NCBI RefSeq assembly: GCF_010586825.1
Contig: NZ_JAAAGB010000010.1
Coordinates: forward strand, 80,689-144,688
Reading direction: 5' to 3'
From: Draconibacterium mangrovi
GTDB taxonomy: Bacteria; Bacteroidota; Bacteroidia; Bacteroidales; Prolixibacteraceae
Length of the DNA: 64,000 bases
Shown here: positions 1 through 7,588 of the stretch, one piece after another
Layout of the letters: every line of letters starts with the position of its first letter
Numbering within the stretch: the first letter of the stretch is position 1
The notes under the pieces: generated by a model
What the model was told of the DNA's origin: nothing
The model's database searches: none
What the model saw: the letters and a program-made list of their open reading frames with translations, nothing else
Program-made: the position numbers and the translations under genes

Positions 1-75
1 TTCGACGAAGACGGTATTGCAAACGACAGCGAGTCGTTAAAAGCAATTCTAACTGAACATGGTAAAATTGAATAA
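1..75 (+). CDS. actD: 3' end of an upstream gene, probably ActD of alternative complex III
   Basis: The window opens inside a reading frame that encodes about 24 residues (ending ...LTEHGKIE) and stops at 73-75. Only two bases separate it from the next start codon, so it belongs to the same operon. In alternative complex III operons the gene before the mono-haem cytochrome ActE is usually ActD, a small membrane subunit of the DUF3341 family. That identity is inferred from position alone; the visible tail has no diagnostic motif. Confidence 0.5.
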   Translation, partial: FDEDGIANDSESLKAILTEHGKIE

Positions 76-77
76 TT

Positions 78-794
78 ATGAACTCGATAAAATCCATTAG
101 AAAATATTTTGCACCGTCCTTTAGGGCGGTGAACAAGCATGGACAGCAGCTTATTGGAACTTTGAAAATTGTTATTTTACAAGTTAACAATTTTCAAAGT
201 TTCAATACCAAGAAGCCAAGCACTGTCCACACCGCCCTAAAGGACGGTGCAAAATTTGCCTTTTTACTTTTAACTTTTGCCTTGATTTCATCCTGTGATT
301 ACAACCGCCGAACAACAGGCTGGCAGTATTTCGATGATATGGTTACCTCGCCGGCTTACGAGAGCTACACGCCCAACCCGAATTTTGCCGACGGAAAAAC
401 CATGCAACCGCCTGTTCCGGGAACAATCCCTCGTGGAACGGTTCCTTATGCTTATCAAAAAACCGATGAAGACCGGGCACTGGCAGCAGCCACACTGGTA
501 AACGAGTTAGAACCAAGCAAAGAGAACCTGCAACGCGGCGAAAAAATGTATGGTATTTACTGTATGCAATGCCATGGCGAAAAAGGCGACGGACAAGGCT
601 CGTTGTATGTAAGCAAAAAGTACACCTACCCACCGGCCAGTTTGTTGAGCGATAAAATGATGGCCAGCCCTGAAGGAGATATTTACCATGTGATTACAGT
701 AGGCTTTGGAATTATGGGCGAGCACGGTTCGATGATTAAACCAGACGACCGCTGGAAAATTTCGATGTACGTAAAAGAGGTATTACAGAATTGA
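78..794 (+). CDS. actE: ActE: mono-haem cytochrome c lipoprotein of alternative complex III, with an element-derived N-terminal extension
   Basis: A 238-residue cytochrome c subunit of alternative complex III (quinol:cytochrome c/oxidase oxidoreductase), expected to be anchored on the periplasmic side. The haem motif CMQCH is at residues 162-166, and Met residues near the C-terminus (MMAS, IMGEHGSM) could be the axial ligand. A lipoprotein signal (FAFLLLTFALISSC) ends at Cys73, unusually far in. Residues of roughly 10-60 are encoded by a 150-base inverted-repeat element (106-255) that keeps the frame open. The ATG at 78 is the best start: no in-frame ATG lies between it and the lipobox, though GTG (129) and TTG (162) are possible. 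The rest aligns in order with the family: lipobox, proline-rich linker (MQPPVPGTIPRGT), cytochrome domain. Confidence 0.88.
   Translation: MNSIKSIRKYFAPSFRAVNKHGQQLIGTLKIVILQVNNFQSFNTKKPSTVHTALKDGAKFAFLLLTFALISSCDYNRRTTGWQYFDDMVTSPAYESYTPNPNFADGKTMQPPVPGTIPRGTVPYAYQKTDEDRALAAATLVNELEPSKENLQRGEKMYGIYCMQCHGEKGDGQGSLYVSKKYTYPPASLLSDKMMASPEGDIYHVITVGFGIMGEHGSMIKPDDRWKISMYVKEVLQN
106..255. repeat. 150-base nested inverted-repeat (MITE-like) element inside actE
   Basis: The outer arms 106-131 and 230-255 are perfectly complementary over 26 bases (core GCACCGTCCTTTAGGGCGG). A second pairing TGGACAG/CTGTCCA lies at 140-146 and 223-229. An inner stem pairs 154-174 with 185-205 (20 of 21 bases), closing a ten-base loop. 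The whole can fold into one long hairpin, in DNA or mRNA. It lies wholly inside the reading frame of actE and its length is a multiple of three. I see no clear target-site duplication and no second copy in the window. Long near-perfect terminal repeats without coding capacity suggest a MITE or other palindromic repeat. Confidence 0.85.
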
Positions 795-823
795 AGAGTT
801 TAAAATGAGAAATACTATACCAT

Positions 824-957
824 ACCCCATTGGCTGTAGCCATTTCCCCTCACGAGGGGAAACATCTTTGAAGCAGGACAGAGCGTAACATGTTTCGCAC
901 CGGCTCAATTAAAAACATGCTCCCCTTTTGAGGGGAGCTCCCGACAGGGAGAGGGGT
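824..957. repeat. Hairpin-rich intergenic repeat between actE and actF
   Basis: Five local inverted repeats are packed here. TGGCT/AGCCA (831-842); TTTCCCCT/AGGGGAAA (843-862); CATGTTT/AAACATG (about 889-919); GCTCCCCT/AGGGGAGC (919-938); CTCCC/GGGAG (938-951). The ends, TACCCC near 823 and GGGGTA near 957, also pair. The stems are short, GC-rich and tightly packed, typical of REP-like intergenic repeats. It separates actE from actF, so any operon mRNA would carry this structure. Confidence 0.65.
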
Positions 958-996
958 AAACTAGTAACAGATTGAAAAGAACAAAAAGAAACAGAT

Positions 997-2157
997 ATGG
1001 AAGACCGATTAACACTTTCCAATAAGTTTAAAATTCTCACCTACGCATTAATGGGTGTTGGTGTAGTTTCGTTTGCACTGGGTTTTGTTTTTGATGCCGA
1101 GCGCACCTGGGCAAACTACCTTTTAAACAACTACTATTTTGTGTCGCTGGCCATTGGTGCTGCCTTTTTTGCCGCCATCCAGTACATTACACAATCTGGC
1201 TGGTCGGCCATGTTTAAACGCGTGCCCGAAGCAATGGTAGCTTATCTTCCCTTTGCAGCGGTGTTCTTCCTGATTCTGTATTTTGGAATGCATTCGGTTT
1301 TTGAGTGGACCCACCACGAGGTTGTTTCGCACGATCATATTTTGCAGCACAAATCGCCATATTTGAATGTGCCGTTCTTTTTTGCACGCGTTGTTGTATT
1401 TTTTGCTGCGTGGATTATCCTGTCGAAAGTATTGCGCAAATTATCGCTAAAAGAAGATGAAGTTGGCGGCATGTATTATTTCCAAAAATCGGAGCTCTAT
1501 TCCAAGATTTTCATTTTTGTGCTCGCGTTTACATTCAGCCTGTTTTCGGTTGATATGCTAATGTCGCTCGAACCACACTGGTTCAGCACCATGTTTGCCG
1601 GAAAAAGTTTTATGGCCGGAGTTCTGCACGCCTCATCTATAATTGCACTGATTGTAATTATACTGTCGAAACAAGGTAAATTCTCGCTACTCAACCACAG
1701 TCACCTGCACGATTTTACCCGCTATATTTTTATGTCGAGTATTGTTTGGGGTTACTTTAATTTTGCCGAATTCATGCTCATCTGGTACGGAAATATCCCG
1801 GAAGAAACATCGTATTTTGTGCACCGATGGCATGGCGTTTACAAAATCCTGTTCTTTGCCAATATCATTATCAACTGGGCAATCCCGTTTTTGGTGCTGA
1901 TGCCACGCAAAAGCTCAAGGAGCAAATTGTTTATGATCCCGGTTATTCTGCTTCTGATTATCGGACAATACACCGAACTTTACTATATCATCTGGCCGGC
2001 AACGGTTCACGAAGTTAAGTTTGGCTTGCTCGAGATCGGTACTTTCCTGGGTTATGCCGGATTATTTTCGTGGGTAGTTGGCACAACACTTACCAAAGCC
2101 AGTTTGGTTCCGAAAAATCATCCTTATATGGAAGAAAGTATTCAGCACCATTTCTAA
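997..2157 (+). CDS. actF: ActF: quinone-binding membrane subunit of alternative complex III
   Basis: A 386-residue polytopic membrane protein of about ten predicted helices. It resembles the ActF/NrfD-type subunit that binds menaquinol in alternative complex III. Histidine-rich loops (FEWTHHEVVSHDHILQHK near residue 110; HSHLHDF near 235) and the conserved run YFNFAEFMLIWYGNIPEE around 255 fit the family. It follows actE in the usual order. The start is the ATG at 997. The cytochrome oxidase genes that often follow this operon in related bacteria are not in the window: 678 bases without a convincing gene follow. Confidence 0.85.
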   Translation: MEDRLTLSNKFKILTYALMGVGVVSFALGFVFDAERTWANYLLNNYYFVSLAIGAAFFAAIQYITQSGWSAMFKRVPEAMVAYLPFAAVFFLILYFGMHSVFEWTHHEVVSHDHILQHKSPYLNVPFFFARVVVFFAAWIILSKVLRKLSLKEDEVGGMYYFQKSELYSKIFIFVLAFTFSLFSVDMLMSLEPHWFSTMFAGKSFMAGVLHASSIIALIVIILSKQGKFSLLNHSHLHDFTRYIFMSSIVWGYFNFAEFMLIWYGNIPEETSYFVHRWHGVYKILFFANIIINWAIPFLVLMPRKSSRSKLFMIPVILLLIIGQYTELYYIIWPATVHEVKFGLLEIGTFLGYAGLFSWVVGTTLTKASLVPKNHPYMEESIQHHF

Positions 2158-2780
2158 AATGCCTGTATCGCGCGTAGCTTAAGGCCTCCCTCAAATTACC
2201 GCTGCCCAATCCAAGGCCTTTTCCTTTGGTTTAAGGAAGAATTCTGCCCAATAACTGAGGCCGGAATATAATACTGTTAGCAATTCTGACCTTATAACAA
2301 CAACTTTAAGAGATAAAGAAATCGAATTTGACCTTATATATCGGTTTCCTTTTGTATTCTGTGTGTGCGAATAAGTTATGCATTGTTTTCCAAATGCCCT
2401 TGTGCACGCCAAATGCTTTTGGAATTCATTTCCTGGTTTATTTCGATACATGAAATATATTTTGAATAATATGCATAAGCTTTTCTTACAATTGAAATAG
2501 GCTTCGCTAACACAAAACACGGTCTGTAAAACAGTAAATAAAGGAAAAGCTGTAAATAATTAGGTCACTTTAACTTAGCGATCGGTTGTAAATGCGTCAT
2601 AAAAGGTCAGATTACAACATTAATACACCGCAAAAGAGAAACAACAGGGCAGTAAGGTGGGAAAAACATGCAGAAACAAGATCGGCAGGCGATAATCAGC
2701 AGAATAAGCGTTCCAGGAAACGATCACATTTAGAAATCGTCGTTTTGCCTATAAAAATCCCCCAGTCCCAAAATATTAAC
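2158..2780. other. Long gene-poor stretch after actF
   Basis: No convincing gene between actF and the promoter of the NfeD/flotillin operon. Two open frames of 109 and 65 codons exist, but neither has recognisable motifs, a membrane or secretion signal, or a fitting context. No tRNA, strong terminator or complete mobile element was seen. The base composition is more AT-rich than the flanking genes. It may be the scar of an old rearrangement. Confidence 0.5.
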
Positions 2781-2810
2781 TTGGAATAATTGAGTTTATG
2801 TTTACTTTTA
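2781..2810 (+). promoter_or_regulatory. Bacteroidota-type promoter of the NfeD/flotillin operon
   Basis: TTG (2781-2783), 19 bases, then TACTTTTA (2803-2810). This matches the sigma-ABfr pattern TTG-N19-TAnnTTTG at all but the last base. It would start transcription near 2816, twenty bases before the ATG at 2836. Confidence 0.6.
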
Positions 2811-2835
2811 AAACATAAAACCAATAATTATTCCC

Positions 2836-3435
2836 ATGTTATTAAACTCAATTCTCCCTAATTGGTCGGAAATCAGCGTATTCGAACAGGCTTTCTGGAT
2901 CATCGCCATTCCGGCTACCGTTTTTTTTCTGCTGCTATTAGTTTTAACCATCTTCGGCGGAGATGCCGATGCAGACGTTGATGTTGATACGGATGTTGAC
3001 GGTGACATAGCTGGCGATTCAATTCCATTCCAATTTATTTCATTAAAAAACATTGTTGCTTTTTTTACTGTATTCGGCTGGTCGGGCATTGGCTTTATCA
3101 GTATGGGCTTACCCCCCGGACAGGTTATTCTTTTCTCAACCTTATGTGGCCTTACAATGATGTTCCTAATGGCCTCACTGTTCTATTTTATGTCGAAACT
3201 GGCTGAAAACGGAACACTGCGTATGGGAAATGCCATCGGCAAATTAGGTGAAGTCTACCTGGTAATTCCGGCCAAACGAGGAGGAATGGGAAAAGTGCAA
3301 CTGAATGTTCAGGGATCGATGCGTACACTCGATGCCATTACCGATGATGAAGAAACTATTCCTACTTCTTCAATAGTTCAGATACTAAATGTAATTGATG
3401 ATCATATTCTCCTTGTTCAAAAACAAGGCAATTAA
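2836..3435 (+). CDS. NfeD-like/YuaF-type membrane protein, partner of flotillin
   Basis: A 199-residue membrane protein with a helix at about 17-41, a strongly acidic stretch (DADADVDVDTDVDGD, about 43-57), two further helices at about 70-120, and a C-terminal beta-rich domain of the NfeD OB-fold kind (about 130-199). Proteins of this architecture are encoded next to flotillins and are thought to work with them in membrane microdomains. Here the flotillin gene follows after 21 bases, and both sit between one promoter and one terminator. The acidic loop might bind divalent cations; that is inference. The family is clear from context and architecture, the exact role is not. Confidence 0.8.
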   Translation: MLLNSILPNWSEISVFEQAFWIIAIPATVFFLLLLVLTIFGGDADADVDVDTDVDGDIAGDSIPFQFISLKNIVAFFTVFGWSGIGFISMGLPPGQVILFSTLCGLTMMFLMASLFYFMSKLAENGTLRMGNAIGKLGEVYLVIPAKRGGMGKVQLNVQGSMRTLDAITDDEETIPTSSIVQILNVIDDHILLVQKQGN

Positions 3436-3456
3436 TAACCCTTTTAATTAAATTTT

Positions 3457-4905
3457 ATGAACGATTATTTTGTTATTCTTCTAAGCATTGCTGCTCTTTT
3501 TGTATTCATCATCATCGTAGCAATGATGCGGCGTTACAAACGCTGTCCTTCCGACCGTATTTTGGTTGTTTATGGTAAAGTTGGCAAAGGAGCAAACAGC
3601 GAAAGCCGCTCTGCCAAGTGTATTCACGGTGGTGCAGCCTTTATCTGGCCGATTATTCACTCTTATGCCTTTTTGGATTTAACACCAATTTCTATTGAAA
3701 TCAATCTTAAAAATGCGCTAAGTAAACAAAACATCCGTGTTGATGTGCCCTCGCGTTTTACAGTAGGTATTTCTACCGAACCAAACATTATGAACAATGC
3801 CGCTGAACGACTGCTCGGACTTACGCAGGAGTCAATCAGCAACCTGGCAAAGGACATTATTTTTGGTCAGTTGCGTTTGGTTGTTGCCACAATGGATATT
3901 GAGGAAATAAACAGCAACCGCGACAAATTTCTTGCAGCTGTGTCATCGAATGTTGAGGCAGAACTCAAGAAAATTGGGTTGAAACTGATCAACGTGAATG
4001 TTACCGACATCAACGATGAATCAGGATATATTGAAGCTCTTGGTAAAGAAGCGGCAGCAAAAGCGATCAACGATGCTAAAAAGAGCGTAGCCGAGAAAAA
4101 CCGCGATGGAGAGATCGGTCAGGCAGAAGCTCTGCAAGACCAGCGTGTACAAGTTGCAAGTGCTGATGCAACGGCTGTTGAAGGAGAAAACATTGCAAAA
4201 GTTACTATTGCAAATTCAGATGCCGACAGACGAGAAAAAGAAGCTGAGGCAAACCGACGGGCCGTAGCTGCCGAAAAGGTAACTGATGCAAAAGCATTGG
4301 AAGAAGCCTATGCAGCCGAAAAACTGGCAGAACAAGTTCGTGCCGAAAGGGACAAAGCTACCCAAATTGCCAACATTGTAATTCCTGCCGAGATTGATAA
4401 AGAAAAAGTTCAGATAGAAGCAGAAGCAGTGGCTGAACAAACGCGCAGAATTGCAAAAGGTGAAGCCGATGCCATTTATATGAAGATGGCTGCTGAAGGT
4501 AAAGGTATCTTTGAAATCCTGAGCAAACAAGCCGAAGGTTTCGAACAACTGGTGAAAGCCGCCGGCAACGATGCACAAAAAGCAGTACTAATGATGATTG
4601 CTGACAAATTACCGGAACTGGTTGCAACGCAGGTTGAAGCCATTAAGAACATTAAAATTGACAAAGTTACTGTTTGGGAAACCGGAAACGGAAAAGACGG
4701 AAAAACATCAACGGCTAACTTTATGCAAGGAATGCTGGGTTCCATACCTCCTCTCGACGATATTTTTAAATCGGCAGGCATGGAACTTCCCAACTATCTA
4801 AAAGGTGATACTAAACCTGAGGAACCTGTTACCGAGGAATCTGAAGTTTCAGCAAACAATGACGCTGATTTTGACGAACCGGAAGTAATCGACCCTGAAA
4901 AATAG
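3457..4905 (+). CDS. floT: Flotillin family protein (FloT/YuaG-like)
   Basis: A 482-residue flotillin: an N-terminal membrane segment (about residues 5-24), an SPFH/band-7 domain (about 25-200), then a long Ala/Glu-rich coiled coil (about 200-345) with the family's AEADRR/EAEAxA-type heptads, and a C-terminal tail that ends acidic (NNDADFDEPEVIDPEK). Flotillins scaffold membrane microdomains. It is the second gene of a two-gene operon with the NfeD-like protein and is followed by a strong terminator at 4933. Length and architecture match bacterial FloT/YqiK proteins. Confidence 0.9.
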   Translation: MNDYFVILLSIAALFVFIIIVAMMRRYKRCPSDRILVVYGKVGKGANSESRSAKCIHGGAAFIWPIIHSYAFLDLTPISIEINLKNALSKQNIRVDVPSRFTVGISTEPNIMNNAAERLLGLTQESISNLAKDIIFGQLRLVVATMDIEEINSNRDKFLAAVSSNVEAELKKIGLKLINVNVTDINDESGYIEALGKEAAAKAINDAKKSVAEKNRDGEIGQAEALQDQRVQVASADATAVEGENIAKVTIANSDADRREKEAEANRRAVAAEKVTDAKALEEAYAAEKLAEQVRAERDKATQIANIVIPAEIDKEKVQIEAEAVAEQTRRIAKGEADAIYMKMAAEGKGIFEILSKQAEGFEQLVKAAGNDAQKAVLMMIADKLPELVATQVEAIKNIKIDKVTVWETGNGKDGKTSTANFMQGMLGSIPPLDDIFKSAGMELPNYLKGDTKPEEPVTEESEVSANNDADFDEPEVIDPEK

Positions 4906-4932
4906 ACATTCATGTAAAGAATAGTTTGATTC

Positions 4933-4962
4933 ACCGGTTTTCTTTGGGAAACCGGTTTTTTT
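4933..4962 (+). terminator. Rho-independent terminator after the flotillin gene
   Basis: Stem ACCGGTTT/AAACCGGT with an eight-base loop, followed by a run of T. It lies 28 bases after the flotillin stop codon. Confidence 0.9.
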
Positions 4963-5035
4963 ATGCCTTTATTTATTTTTTAAAACCAAACCCGTAATTT
5001 GCAAGGGTTAAATCTTACTATTCAATAAAAACAAT

Positions 5036-5959
5036 ATGGAATTATTCGAAGCGCGCAATGTAAACAAGGTTTTTGCCAGCACTCAGGCATTAACCGATGT
5101 TAGCATTTCGGTGAAAGAACAAAGTATTTTTGGTTTGCTTGGCCCCAATGGCGCGGGCAAAACCACTCTCATCCGCATTATTAACCAGATTACCGCCCCC
5201 GACAGCGGTGAGATATTTCTGAACGGAAGAAAGATGAACAGGACAGATATCTCCCACATTGGCTACCTGCCTGAGGAACGCGGACTGTACAAAAAAATGA
5301 AGATTGGCGAGCAGGCAATTTACCTGGCTCAGCTAAAAGGCATGTCGTATCGTGATGCATCGAACAACCTGAAAAAGTGGTTCGAGAAATTTGATATCAT
5401 GCCCTGGTGGAACAAAAAAGTGGAAGAGCTTTCGAAAGGAATGCAGCAAAAAGTGCAGTTTATCACCACCGTTGTTCATCAGCCCAAACTGTTGATTTTT
5501 GATGAGCCTTTTAGCGGTTTCGACCCGATAAATGCCAATCTGCTGAAAAAGGAAATTCTGAACCTGAAAGCAGAAGGTGCCACCATAATCTTTTCCACAC
5601 ACAACATGGGTTCGGTTGAAGAACTGTGCGATCACATTGCGCTGATCAATAAATCGAAAAAGATTGAAGACGGGCCAACCGACGAAATCCGAATGAAATA
5701 CAAAACCAACATTTTCGACATAAAATACCGGGGCGAGTTCCGAGAAATCGATTTGGCTTTGGGCAACGATTACAAAATCATCAGTCACGATGAGTCGGAT
5801 AAGGCAAACACCTTGAAAGTGCAATACATGAACGGAAAATCAAATAACGAATTGTTGTCGTCCATTATGCCGGCAGCCGAAATTCTGGCATTTGAAGAGC
5901 TTATTCCGAGTATGAACGATGTTTTTATTAAAGCCGTTGAAGAGTCGAACAAAAACTAA
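5036..5959 (+). CDS. ABC exporter ATP-binding protein (NatA-like)
   Basis: A 307-residue ABC ATPase. Walker A GPNGAGKTT is at about residues 36-44, the signature LSKGMQQ at about 131-137, Walker B LLIFDEP at about 153-159, and the switch histidine (STHNM) at about 187. The C-terminal 80 residues form an accessory domain as in NatA-type exporters. The next gene, ten bases downstream, encodes an ABC-2 permease, so the two form one exporter. The homologous pair in Bacillus (NatAB) exports sodium; the substrate here is unknown. Confidence 0.93.
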   Translation: MELFEARNVNKVFASTQALTDVSISVKEQSIFGLLGPNGAGKTTLIRIINQITAPDSGEIFLNGRKMNRTDISHIGYLPEERGLYKKMKIGEQAIYLAQLKGMSYRDASNNLKKWFEKFDIMPWWNKKVEELSKGMQQKVQFITTVVHQPKLLIFDEPFSGFDPINANLLKKEILNLKAEGATIIFSTHNMGSVEELCDHIALINKSKKIEDGPTDEIRMKYKTNIFDIKYRGEFREIDLALGNDYKIISHDESDKANTLKVQYMNGKSNNELLSSIMPAAEILAFEELIPSMNDVFIKAVEESNKN

Positions 5960-5969
5960 ACAAACCGTC

Positions 5970-7313
5970 ATGAACAACACATTGCTAATATTAAAACAAG
6001 AATACCTTAAACGGGTAAAAAAGAAATCGTTCATCATATTAACCATCCTGATGCCGTTTTTAATTGCCGGCGTTTACGGACTGGTCATCTATTTCTCGAT
6101 AAAAGACGATACGGAAGAACGCACCATCGCGGTATACGATGCCACCAATTTATTTCTTGGCGAATTCAGCGAGGAAGGCACAACGAACTACCATTTTATT
6201 CCGAAAAATGAATATGAAACATTAAAAACCAATCTGAAAGGCAGTGGTTATTACGGCCTTCTGTTTATTCCATCAGATATTTATTCGAATAACCAGGCGC
6301 AACTTTTCTCCGAGAAACAGTTGCCGTTTGAATTGACTGAACAAATTGAGCGCAAACTCAGCCGTTTTATCGAAAATGATAAACGCCAAAAAGTAATCGA
6401 GGAATCGGGCATCCCCGATCTGGAAGAACGCCTGAGCAAAACACGAACCAGTGTAAACCTGAGCACGCTTAAGGTATCGCAATCGGGCGAAACCAAAAAA
6501 AGCTCATCAGTAGTGGCTTTTATTGCCAGTTATGCCATGGGGCTGCTCATTTATTTCTTTGTGTTTATGTACGGCGCCATGGTTATGCGCAGTGTAATGG
6601 AAGAAAAGAAAAGCCGTATTATAGAGGTGATCATCTCATCGGTAAAACCCAGCCAGCTGATGGCCGGCAAAATTATCGGAACCGCATTGGTTGGCCTCAC
6701 ACAGGTTGCTATCTGGCTTGTTTTAGGAGGCATTGGACTGGTAGTGGTACAGAGTCTCTTTTTCACGCCCGAAACGGCACAGCAAATGGGACAAAGTATT
6801 ATGGAATCGCAGGGGCAAATGAACCCGGCAGCCATGCAGGCCGCCCAACCGAACCAGGTTAAGGAGGTTATGGAAATGATTGGCAACCTGAATCTGCCAC
6901 TTATTTTGTTCGCTTTTGTGTTCTATTTCCTTGCCGGTTATTTATTGTACAGTGCTTTATTGGGTGCTGTTGGTGCCGCTGTCGACAACGACGAAGATTC
7001 GCAGCAAATGGTATTCCCGGTAACTTTCCCATTAATCCTTTCGATTATGCTGCTGTTTCCCATAGCAAAAAACCCGGAAGGCCCGCTGGCATTTTGGTGT
7101 TCCATAATTCCGTTCACTTCACCGGTGGCTATGATGGCGCGTGTTCCTTACGAAATACCTGTTTGGGAACTATTACTTTCGATGGGCCTATTGGTGCTGA
7201 CAACCATCGTGTGCATTATGGCAGCTGCCAAAATTTACCGAATTGGGTTACTGATGTATGGTAAAAAGGTAAATATTAAAGAACTGATTAAGTGGCTTCG
7301 GTATAAAGGATAG
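5970..7313 (+). CDS. ABC-2 type permease (NatB-like)
   Basis: A 447-residue permease: one N-terminal helix (about 15-40), a large extracytoplasmic domain (about 40-180), then five or more helices in the C-terminal half, the layout of ABC-2/NatB permeases. The frame is open from an ATG at 5919 inside the ATPase gene. The start at 5970 (MNNTLLILKQEYLKRVKKKSF) is preferred because it places the basic cytoplasmic segment directly before the first helix and leaves a normal ten-base gap after the ATPase stop. The pair forms an exporter of unknown substrate. Confidence 0.9.
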   Translation: MNNTLLILKQEYLKRVKKKSFIILTILMPFLIAGVYGLVIYFSIKDDTEERTIAVYDATNLFLGEFSEEGTTNYHFIPKNEYETLKTNLKGSGYYGLLFIPSDIYSNNQAQLFSEKQLPFELTEQIERKLSRFIENDKRQKVIEESGIPDLEERLSKTRTSVNLSTLKVSQSGETKKSSSVVAFIASYAMGLLIYFFVFMYGAMVMRSVMEEKKSRIIEVIISSVKPSQLMAGKIIGTALVGLTQVAIWLVLGGIGLVVVQSLFFTPETAQQMGQSIMESQGQMNPAAMQAAQPNQVKEVMEMIGNLNLPLILFAFVFYFLAGYLLYSALLGAVGAAVDNDEDSQQMVFPVTFPLILSIMLLFPIAKNPEGPLAFWCSIIPFTSPVAMMARVPYEIPVWELLLSMGLLVLTTIVCIMAAAKIYRIGLLMYGKKVNIKELIKWLRYKG

Positions 7314-7413
7314 CTACAGAAATAGTAGGTTTTCTTAACAAAGAAGTGAAAAACATGATTTTTTTCATATTTATTATTTAGAATAAATAAAAATTACATA
7401 TATTGCACCCATT

Positions 7414-7488
7414 ATGAAGAACACCGGTAACAATATGATGATGTGTTGTTGTTTCCTGAAAAACGGGAAAGGTGTTGTAGTGTTTTAA
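7414..7488 (+). CDS. Cysteine-rich leader peptide of cysK (candidate attenuator peptide)
   Basis: A 24-codon frame beginning MKNTGNNMMMCCC and ending GKGVVVF. It has three Met codons followed at once by three TGT cysteine codons (7444-7452). It stands 101 bases before cysteine synthase, and a rho-independent terminator (7517-7547) lies between. This is the arrangement of a ribosome-stalling attenuator: when charged tRNA-Cys is short the ribosome halts at the Cys codons. No Shine-Dalgarno site is seen. Consecutive Cys codons directly upstream of a cysteine biosynthesis gene are unlikely by chance, so it is probably translated, although it is too short to confirm by homology. Confidence 0.75.
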   Translation: MKNTGNNMMMCCCFLKNGKGVVVF

Positions 7489-7547
7489 CTTGAGCTAAAT
7501 TGCAAGATTATACGAGGCCTTTCCGTGAACGGAAAGGCTTTTTTTTT
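7465..7547 (+). promoter_or_regulatory. Attenuator: antiterminator/terminator switch before cysK
   Basis: The terminator stem pairs GCCTTTCC (7517-7524) with GGAAAGGC (7531-7538) and is followed by nine T. A second copy of the right arm, GGAAAGGT (7466-7473), lies in the leader reading frame and can pair with the same left arm over eight pairs, which would prevent the terminator. A ribosome stalled on the Cys codons at 7444-7452 would reach to about 7464 and leave the competing arm free. A ribosome at the stop codon (7486-7488) would cover roughly 7468 onward and mask it. Cysteine shortage should therefore give read-through into cysK. Confidence 0.7.
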
Positions 7548-7588
7548 GTTAAAAGAATATTTACCGAAATAACTCAATAATTAAAAAA

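Noticed and set aside
2191..2520. Minus-strand frame of 109 codons in the gap after actF
   Set aside because: No recognisable motif or signal, no ribosome binding site and no partner gene; composition looks like non-coding sequence.
2592..2789. Plus-strand frame of 65 codons after actF
   Set aside because: Highly basic, low-complexity translation with no motif; it also runs into the promoter of the NfeD/flotillin operon.
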